64,000 nt of DNA from Streptomyces sp. HUAS MG91 (GTDB lineage Bacteria; Actinomycetota; Actinomycetes; Streptomycetales; Streptomycetaceae): contig NZ_CP159534.1 of assembly GCF_040529335.1 (NCBI RefSeq), forward strand, positions 7,068,001 through 7,132,000. Reading direction: 5' to 3'. The stretch's first letter is position 1. Each line of letters begins with the position of its first letter. Positions 8,769 through 14,536 of the stretch are shown one piece after another. Position numbers and translations under genes: made by a program. The notes under the pieces are model-generated. The model made no database searches. It was not told the DNA's origin and saw only the letters and a program-made list of their open reading frames with translations.

Positions 8769-9752
8769 TCAGGCCGCGTCCAGACGCGCCCGCTCCTCCT
8801 GGGTCAGCTCCAGGTCCACCGCGCCCAGGCTCTCCTCCAGCTGCGCGACCGACGACGCGCCGACCAGCGGCACCGCCGGCACGTCGGCGCCCAGCATCCA
8901 GGCGAGGACGACCTGGTTGACGGTCGCGCCCGACGACTTGGCGACCTCGCGCAGCGCCGCGCGCCGGGACTCGCGGCTGCCGTGGTCGTGCCCCGCGCCG
9001 AGCGGCTTGTCGTCCCGTACGTACGCGCCGGCCAGCAGCGGCGAATAGGCGACGAGCGTGAGGTCCCGCTCCGCCCGCACCATGCTGAGCAGATTGCCGT
9101 CGGCGGTGGCGGACACCCCGTCCGGCGACAGCTCGGTGGGCAGGTCGGTCCGGTGCCGCAGATAGCTGTGCTGGTACTGCAGCACCTCGTACCCGGCCAG
9201 GCCCTCGGCGCGCGCGATCGCCCGCGCCCGCTCCACCTGCCAGGCCCAGTGGTTGGAGATCCCGAGCAGCCCGACGGCCCCCTCGCACACGAGGGCGCCG
9301 AACTCTCTTACCGTCTCTGCGAGTTCCACCTTCGGGTCCGGGATGTGCGCGTACAGCAGGTCGAGGCGCTCGACGCCGAGCCGGGCCTTGCTGCCCTCCA
9401 CGGCCGAGCGGATCGCCGCCGCCGACAGCCCCTCCGGGTTGTCGATGTAGCCGGTGCCCGGCGCCAGCGGCGCCGCGCCCAGCTTCGTGGCGATGACGAT
9501 CTCGTCGCCGATGCCACGGCTGCGCCGCCAGTTGCCGAGCAGCGTCTCGCTCTCGCCGCCGACCGTGCCGTCGACCCAGAACGCGTAGTTGTCGGACGTG
9601 TCGATGAACGTGCCGCCCGCCTCCACGTACCGGTCGAGGATCGCGAACGACGTCTTCTCGTCGGTGACCGTGCCCAGCAGCATGGCACCGAGGCTGAGCA
9701 CACTGACCTCGCGCCGCCGCGCAGGGTCGGAGCCGATCGTGCGGTACTTCAT
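8769..9752 (-). CDS. Aldo/keto reductase
   Basis: This is a 327-residue NADPH-dependent oxidoreductase of the aldo/keto reductase superfamily. The catalytic tetrad is visible as D51 and Y56 (FIDTSDNYAFW), K90 (IVIATKLG) and H136 (LLYAHIPDP). The C-terminal tract VPLVGASSVAQLEESLGAVDLELTQEE is the family's cofactor-binding end. The start at 9752 was preferred over the upstream in-frame codon at 9839 because the latter adds a non-conserved leader; GGGGGTCTCCC-like purine richness before 9752 gives a plausible ribosome-binding site. It stands alone between the serine hydrolase and the WYL-linked pair. The substrate is unknown. Confidence 0.92.
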   Translation of the reverse strand: MKYRTIGSDPARRREVSVLSLGAMLLGTVTDEKTSFAILDRYVEAGGTFIDTSDNYAFWVDGTVGGESETLLGNWRRSRGIGDEIVIATKLGAAPLAPGTGYIDNPEGLSAAAIRSAVEGSKARLGVERLDLLYAHIPDPKVELAETVREFGALVCEGAVGLLGISNHWAWQVERARAIARAEGLAGYEVLQYQHSYLRHRTDLPTELSPDGVSATADGNLLSMVRAERDLTLVAYSPLLAGAYVRDDKPLGAGHDHGSRESRRAALREVAKSSGATVNQVVLAWMLGADVPAVPLVGASSVAQLEESLGAVDLELTQEERARLDAA

Positions 9753-9835
9753 GGGAGACCCCCTGTCGGACGGTCCGGCCGCCGGATGCGCGCCGGACCA
9801 CGGGAGGGAGTCAACGTCTTGAAGCGCACACGAAG

Positions 9836-10342
9836 TCAAGCCGGTTCACGGGAGGACGCCTCCATGGCGGAGGCGCGGGTGAAGTCCATCGACCAGTTCG
9901 GCAGCCACGTCTCGCCGGAGTCGACGGAGAACGCCTGCTCCCAGCGGGCTGTCGTCGCGCTGATCCCCGACCACACGAACCGCACCCGCACATCCTTCCC
10001 GTCGTGGGTGTCGTCCCCGAGGAACTCGCCCACGCGGTTCCCGGTCCCGTCGGGCGTGAACCGGCCGGTCACCGGCGGGAAGAGGCGGCCCGTGCGGTCG
10101 GTCGACCAGTTCAGGGACCACAGCCGGGTCTCCGGGTCGAACAGGCGCAGGGTCAGACCGGTCCAGCCCCGCGCGGGTACCGCCATCTCGTCGATGTTCG
10201 CCGCCCCGCCGAACAGGGGCCGACAGCTGCTCGTCGCCCCGAACTCCTCCCAGCCGCTGTCCGGATCGAGGAAATCGAGGCGCCGACGGTGGCCGACCTC
10301 CCACTCGCCGAAGAAGAAGTCGAAGTCGCGGGCGGTGCTCAT
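9836..10342 (-). CDS. Small DUF1579-like protein
   Basis: The protein has 168 residues, with no signal peptide or membrane segment. The N-terminal tract RDFDFFFGEWEVGHRRRLDFL, repeated Trp-rich strands (LWSLNWSTD, ARWEQAF) and short length recall DUF1579/calycin-like beta-barrel proteins, but I cannot assign a function. Its start overlaps the end of the next upstream gene by four bases (ATGA), so the two are translationally coupled. The pair is divergent from the WYL regulator and shares the palindromic operator at 10845-10873, which suggests control by that regulator. Confidence 0.75.
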   Translation of the reverse strand: MSTARDFDFFFGEWEVGHRRRLDFLDPDSGWEEFGATSSCRPLFGGAANIDEMAVPARGWTGLTLRLFDPETRLWSLNWSTDRTGRLFPPVTGRFTPDGTGNRVGEFLGDDTHDGKDVRVRFVWSGISATTARWEQAFSVDSGETWLPNWSMDFTRASAMEASSREPA

Positions 10343-10827
10343 GAGCGTCCTCCGGTCGTGCCCTCGGGCAGGCTGTCGCGTATGTAGGCGTCGAGATCGG
10401 GCCGCTCGGGGGCCAGCATGTGCCGCACCCAGGCGTCACGTTCGTGCAGCAGGGGCGGCAGTTCCCACACGCAGCCGATCCACGGCCGGTCCGACGGTTC
10501 CGTCAGGACGAAGTGGGCCGGGTCGCGGTCGGGGCAGCCCAGCACCGGCTGCCCCGCGGCCGCTCCCCGGAAATGCAGGACGTTGTCCCACACCCAGCTG
10601 TACGCGTTCAGGTAGGCGCCGTCGTCGCCGCCCCGGTGCAGCACCACGAACGTGGCGGCCGGGGTGCCGTCCGGCTCCGGAAACAGCGACGGCAGGATCG
10701 CGTAGGCCGCGCTCTCGACGGCGGGCGCGATGCCGTGTGGGTCGGCGGTCACGTGGTAGCGCTTGACGCGTCGGCCCGCCACCTCGATGGGCGGCGGCAC
10801 GGTCAGCGGTTTCTCTTCGAAGGCCAT
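10339..10827 (-). CDS. Conserved-looking small protein of unknown function, WYL-linked
   Basis: The protein has 162 residues and no motif that I recognise. It contains RVKRYHVTADPHGIAPAVE near the N-terminus and a Trp-rich middle (YSWVWDNVLHF, RPWIGCVWELPPLLHERDAW). It has no signal sequence and is probably cytosolic. It is the first gene of a two-gene unit (ATGA overlap with 9836-10342) and its start codon is only 17 bases from the palindrome shared with the WYL regulator. The end LDAYIRDSLPEGTTGG is hydrophilic. Coding assignment rests on the long frame, codon bias, a sensible start and coupling to the next gene. Confidence 0.7.
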   Translation of the reverse strand: MAFEEKPLTVPPPIEVAGRRVKRYHVTADPHGIAPAVESAAYAILPSLFPEPDGTPAATFVVLHRGGDDGAYLNAYSWVWDNVLHFRGAAAGQPVLGCPDRDPAHFVLTEPSDRPWIGCVWELPPLLHERDAWVRHMLAPERPDLDAYIRDSLPEGTTGGRS

Positions 10828-10844
10828 GGCGGGACGCTAAGACC

Positions 10845-10873
10845 ACTTCACTGACATCCTGTGTCAGTGAAGT
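10845..10873. promoter_or_regulatory. Perfect 12-bp inverted repeat, putative WYL-regulator operator
   Basis: The arms ACTTCACTGACA (10845-10856) and TGTCAGTGAAGT (10862-10873) are exact reverse complements around the 5-base spacer TCCTG. The site fills most of the 39-base gap between the divergent genes and contains the GTG start codon of the WYL regulator (10867). The size and symmetry fit an operator for a dimeric helix-turn-helix regulator. Autorepression with co-regulation of the 10339-10827 and 9836-10342 pair is the natural reading, but it is inferred from position only. Confidence 0.75.
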
Positions 10874-11928
10874 CCCGCCGACTCGTCTCGATCCTGCTCC
10901 TGCTGCAGACCAGAGGGCGGCTGACGGCTGCTCAACTCGCCGCCGAACCGGAGGTATCCGTCCGCACGGTCTACCGGGACGTCGACGCTCTGCACACGGC
11001 CGGGATCCCGCTGTACGGGGATGCCGGGCACGCGGGTGGCTACCGCCTGGTCGACGGTTACCGCACCCGGCTGACCGGTCTGACCACCGAAGAGGCCGAG
11101 GCCCTCTTCCTCGCCGGGGCCCCGGGACCCGCCGCCGACCTGGGCGTCGGACCCGTACTCGCCGCCGCCCAGCTGAAGGTGCGGGCTGCGCTCCCCGCCG
11201 CTCTGCGTGTGCACGCCGACCGGATCAGCGGACGCTTTCATCTGGACGCGCCCGGCTGGTACGCGGAGGGGGAGGCGACGGAGCATCTGCCGGCCGTGGC
11301 GTCCGCCGTGTGGGAACGCCGGGCGCTGCGGATCGTCTACCGCCGCTGGCGTGAACCCACCGACGTGAAGCGGACGTTGCAGCCGTACGGTCTCGTCCTG
11401 AAAGCGGGCCGCTGGTACGTGGTGGCGTCCGCGGGAAGCGGTCCACCGCGTACCTACCGTGTCGACCAGATCCTTGAACTGCACACCACCGAAGATGAGT
11501 TCACCGCACCGCCGGACTTCGACCTGGCGGCGTACTGGCGGGCGTACCAGGAGGACTTCCACCGCCGACTGCGCTCCGGGGAAGCCGTCGTACGCCTGGC
11601 CCCCGGCGCGGTTGACCGCCTCACCGGCGCCACTGGAGAGGCCGCCCGCGCCACGGGCCGCACCGAGGACGACGGCTGGGTCCGCGCCGTGCTGCCCATG
11701 GAGTCGATCGAGCACGCGCACGACGAGTTCCTCCGGCTCGGCACGGCGATCGAGGTTCTCCGGCCGACCGAGCTGCGACGGCGCATCGCGGCGACGGCGA
11801 AGGGCCTAGCTGAGTTGTACTCGGCGGCAACTGCCAGCCCGGGAAAGCTGACTGACGGGCCACCCGCGAACTCCTCGACGGCACCCACATCGACAAGTAC
11901 GGCACCTCTTCCGACGCCCGGCCGGTGA
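10867..11928 (+). CDS. YafY-type HTH/WYL-domain transcriptional regulator
   Basis: The protein has 353 residues. Residues about 1-58 form the winged helix (RRLVSILLLLQTRGRLTAAQLA, then EVSVRTVYRDVDALHTAGIPLYG). A WYL ligand-sensing domain spans about 125-200 (ERRALRIVYRRW, LQPYGLVLKAGRWYVVA), followed by the WCX C-terminal domain (VRLAPGAVDRL, RAVLPMESIEHAHDEFLRLG). The GTG at 10867 gives the usual family start (KSRRLVSILL); GTG 10861 adds two residues. There is no Shine-Dalgarno sequence and the start lies inside the palindrome, so the transcript may be leaderless. The last about 30 residues (after LAELYS) are Thr/Ser/Pro-rich and do not look native; see findings. Confidence 0.88.
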   Translation: MKSRRLVSILLLLQTRGRLTAAQLAAEPEVSVRTVYRDVDALHTAGIPLYGDAGHAGGYRLVDGYRTRLTGLTTEEAEALFLAGAPGPAADLGVGPVLAAAQLKVRAALPAALRVHADRISGRFHLDAPGWYAEGEATEHLPAVASAVWERRALRIVYRRWREPTDVKRTLQPYGLVLKAGRWYVVASAGSGPPRTYRVDQILELHTTEDEFTAPPDFDLAAYWRAYQEDFHRRLRSGEAVVRLAPGAVDRLTGATGEAARATGRTEDDGWVRAVLPMESIEHAHDEFLRLGTAIEVLRPTELRRRIAATAKGLAELYSAATASPGKLTDGPPANSSTAPTSTSTAPLPTPGR

Positions 11929-12180
11929 TCACGACGACCTGAGGCGGTGAGCTGCTGACAAACCGCTTCGGTTAGGTGATGGGAAGGTCATTTGTGCTGG
12001 CGAGGGGTTGGGGAGATTCATTCTCCAGCTCGGCCGGGGGATCAATTCCACGGGCCGGCGGGTGGTGTACGTCGCTTGTCGGTGGCTGGGCGGCGAGACG
12101 CAGTCAGCGAAGCTCAACTTTCTCTCAGCGCACAACCGTTGACGGCATACGGCGCGCGCCAGGCGGACACCATCGTCGGC

Positions 12181-12720
12181 ATGACACCCGCAATCACCAC
12201 CCTCATCTCCGCCTGCATCGCTGGCGTCGCCGCCTTTATCGCCCTCCACGCTGCCCGCGGCAACGCGGCACGCGCCGGCTTCGACCTGGCGCGCGCCCTC
12301 TACAACGACCTCACCACCGACGCTACTGCCGAATCCCGCAGCAACCTCGAGTTCTACCGCCGCGGTAACGCTCCCGCAGACCAACCGCTGGCAGAGATCA
12401 TGAACCACTACTTCGCCCTCCTGTGGCAATTCGAAAAGGTCTACGCAGGACGCGAATCCCTCGCCAGGCAGCAACGACTCAACGGCACGGGACCCGCTGT
12501 CCGCTTCCTCGACGACATGATCGGCTACCACGTCAGCGAATGGGGATCCCGCTGGCTTCAGCTCCACAACCTCATCGACAACCAACTCGGCCCACACGAC
12601 AACCTCGACGATCGGCACACCCTCCAGAGCTTCTGCAAACTCGCCGATCACTTCCCTCAGGCCCGCGAAGCCACCCAAGCGATCCGCGCAGCTGTCCCCG
12701 GCACGGACCACAACGACTAG
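12181..12720 (+). CDS. Small protein with N-terminal membrane helix, unknown function
   Basis: The protein has 179 residues. Residues 5-24 (ITTLISACIAGVAAFIALHA) form one transmembrane helix, and the remainder is a hydrophilic, Trp/His-containing domain (NHYFALLWQFEKVYAG, YHVSEWGSRWLQLHNLID). The reading frame stays open upstream to 11992, but ATG 12181 begins directly before the helix and was chosen for that reason. No family is recognised. Codon use is visibly less GC-extreme than in the flanking genes, with more AAC, CAA and GAA. It stands alone, with 252 bases upstream that hold no other convincing gene. Confidence 0.65.
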   Translation: MTPAITTLISACIAGVAAFIALHAARGNAARAGFDLARALYNDLTTDATAESRSNLEFYRRGNAPADQPLAEIMNHYFALLWQFEKVYAGRESLARQQRLNGTGPAVRFLDDMIGYHVSEWGSRWLQLHNLIDNQLGPHDNLDDRHTLQSFCKLADHFPQAREATQAIRAAVPGTDHND

Positions 12721-13182
12721 GGCCTCCCTTAGGGATCTTGATATTTGAGTCCCGGCCCAGCGCGTAATCCGATGGCCGCATTCCGCGCTGAGTCCGTGCG
12801 GTCGGTGGAATGACACAGCGCACTGTGGACCCGGCGACAGTCACGCCCGAGATGGCCTCTCAGATCCGTACCTGGCCGGTGGATGGGGACCTCGCACCGC
12901 CTGGATCCCTCGTCTCCGTGGATGTGCGGGATCGCATTGAGGAATGTGAAAGGTGTCGGGCCTCAGGAACGGAGCCGCCACCGTGACGGAGCAATCCCCT
13001 GAACGCGGCGCTGCTTACCGCGGAATTCGCGTCAGCCACACTGGCAACGGCTTGTCGTAGGGGCTGGTGCCCCGCGGCAAATGCGCCGGGTACATGCACC
13101 CCGTTGGCTGAATTGCGCACTTGTCGACAATTCAACCGGGCCCCACCCTGACCAGGTCGACCGACAACCACAGGGGGAGCAG
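12721..13182. other. Intergenic stretch with two tiny coupled ORFs and a TTGTCGACAA palindrome
   Basis: This 462-base stretch has no long gene. It holds a 58-codon ORF (12810-12986, listed separately). A 25-codon GTG ORF (12983-13060) starts inside the stop of the first through a GTGA overlap. A perfect 10-bp palindrome TTGTCGACAA lies at 13121-13130, inside an imperfect outer repeat GAATTG / CAATTC (13110-13115 and 13128-13133), about 50 bases before the next start. This last part is the likely promoter or operator region of the 13183 gene. Confidence 0.5.
12810..12986 (+). CDS. Possible 58-residue protein with a CxxC motif
   Basis: An ATG-started ORF of 58 codons begins MTQRTVDPATVTPEMASQIR and ends in an acidic segment with CERC, then Pro residues. 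It has no signal peptide or hydrophobic segment. A GGTGGA purine run touches the start codon, closer than a good ribosome-binding site would be, so expression is uncertain. The next tiny ORF begins inside its stop codon. It was kept because codon choice is plausible and the region otherwise has no explanation; it could be chance. Confidence 0.3.
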   Translation: MTQRTVDPATVTPEMASQIRTWPVDGDLAPPGSLVSVDVRDRIEECERCRASGTEPPP

Positions 13183-14052
13183 ATGGCGATCTTCGGCAAG
13201 GGCAACAGTGATCTGTTACGGCAGACCCTCGCCCAATTGGGAAGAATCGGCGAAGACCTCGCCGCACTCAAACAGCAAGTCGCCGACCAGCAACACGCCA
13301 TCGACCAGACCCGGCGCGAAGCCAACGCCGCGATCGCGAACGGCCTCACCGACAACCGGGCAGCCATCAGCACCGGCCTTACTGGCGCCCGGTCCGTGAT
13401 CCGAGAAGGCCTCGACGAAATCAACGGCAGATTCGGCGACGCACTCACCCGCATCGGCTCCGAACTCGGTGTCATCCACGACGGCATCAATCATCTCGAA
13501 GGCGAGCTCGAACCCCCGGCACCCCGCCAGTCGGCACCCATGGCCGACGGCGTGGCCGAATCCGCCCCAGAACCACAACACGAACCGGCACCCGACACTG
13601 TCGAAGCCCACGAACCGGCGCCCGCACCCGAGCAAGTGGCGCCCGCACCAAACCCCGGAATCCTCCGAGCCGCCGCCGGCATCGCTCACGCCACCCTCGA
13701 AGCTCACCGCGACACCTGGGCCTTCCTCATCCAAGTCGCAGGCAATGAACAGCACTTCCACATTCCTGGCAAGGTCGACGCCCACAAAGGCTTCGTGAAT
13801 GTCCGTGTCTCCGGCCCCAGCCTCGTGGCCGCCATCACCAGCCTCAACCAGGTGACCCACACCGCCGACAGCCCCGTCACACAGGCCATCGCCGACCACA
13901 TTCACGGCAAAATCACCCAGGCTGTGCAGGCCATCATCGACAATCCGCGCACCAACGGCGATGGGACCCCCGTCCGCATCGTCATCGATGACCGCGCACA
14001 AGCCGACCAAGGCGGCGACGATCAAGGCGGGGGCCAGGCCAGTCGCGACTAG
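13183..14052 (+). CDS. Coiled-coil protein of unknown function with a TTA codon
   Basis: The protein has 289 residues in three parts. Residues about 8-105 are a helical, coiled-coil-like region (LLRQTLAQLGRIGEDLAALK, QQVADQQHAIDQTRREANAA). Residues 106-155 are a Pro/Ala/Glu-rich linker. Residues 160-270 form a folded domain (HRDTWAFLIQVAGNEQHFHI, VDAHKGFVNVRVSGPSLVAA) that ends in an acidic Gly/Asp/Gln tail. The start at 13183 has a strong AGGGGGAG site. Codon 12 (13216-13218) is TTA, the rare leucine codon read by the bldA tRNA in Streptomyces, so translation is probably tied to development or late growth. No family is recognised. Confidence 0.75.
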   Translation: MAIFGKGNSDLLRQTLAQLGRIGEDLAALKQQVADQQHAIDQTRREANAAIANGLTDNRAAISTGLTGARSVIREGLDEINGRFGDALTRIGSELGVIHDGINHLEGELEPPAPRQSAPMADGVAESAPEPQHEPAPDTVEAHEPAPAPEQVAPAPNPGILRAAAGIAHATLEAHRDTWAFLIQVAGNEQHFHIPGKVDAHKGFVNVRVSGPSLVAAITSLNQVTHTADSPVTQAIADHIHGKITQAVQAIIDNPRTNGDGTPVRIVIDDRAQADQGGDDQGGGQASRD

Positions 14053-14078
14053 ACACGATGTCGCTCCGTCGATTTGCG

Positions 14079-14405
14079 TCAGGAGGGCAGCAGCTCCGGC
14101 TCCAACAACGTGAGCCGATACGGATCCGGCAGCGGTGGCATCGGCACACGGAACGCCTTACCCAGGAGGTGGCGGGTGATCGTGTCCCGCTCCCGCTCGT
14201 CACGGCTGGCCGGGAGCGCCAGGATGAGGCGGCCACCCTCCGAAAGCACATAGCCGAAGAACTCGCGGTCCGTGATGCGGGTCTCCACCAGCTCCACATC
14301 CAGGTCGGCGAGGAGCTGGGGGACGGGGGTAGTGAGGAGCATCGACGTCGACGGGCGCTTCGGCCTACTCAGGGGCACATGCTGTTGAGCCAAGCGGGTT
14401 GGCAT
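14079..14405 (-). CDS. Small protein of unknown function
   Basis: The protein has 108 residues, hydrophilic N-terminally, with the compact tract VPQLLADLDVELVETRITDR followed by EFFGYVLSEGGRLILALPAS and DTITRHLLGKAFRVPMPPLP. It has no signal or membrane helix. ATG 14405 has GAGGA five bases upstream and was chosen over the in-frame ATG at 14423. It is convergent with the TTA-containing gene, 26 bases away. It resembles small companion proteins encoded beside regulators in Streptomyces, but I cannot name a family. Confidence 0.6.
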   Translation of the reverse strand: MPTRLAQQHVPLSRPKRPSTSMLLTTPVPQLLADLDVELVETRITDREFFGYVLSEGGRLILALPASRDERERDTITRHLLGKAFRVPMPPLPDPYRLTLLEPELLPS

Positions 14406-14536
14406 TCGGATTCCTCGTCTCATTGCGGGGTGGATGGATCCCTGACCTGTGAGTTCGTGCTCGTGGATCGTTGAACTGGCTGGGCGGGTGATGACCGTCC
14501 GGCCAGTTGCCGTTCTGCCGCAGAATCGAACGGCCC

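Noticed and set aside
8671..9801. Serine hydrolase fused to an upstream domain (782-codon frame)
   Set aside because: The extension is the wrong-frame translation of the aldo/keto reductase gene; the real start precedes the hydrophobic leader at 8670.
11929..14536. Prophage or integrative element
   Set aside because: No integrase, excisionase, replication or conjugation gene and no attachment-site duplication was found.
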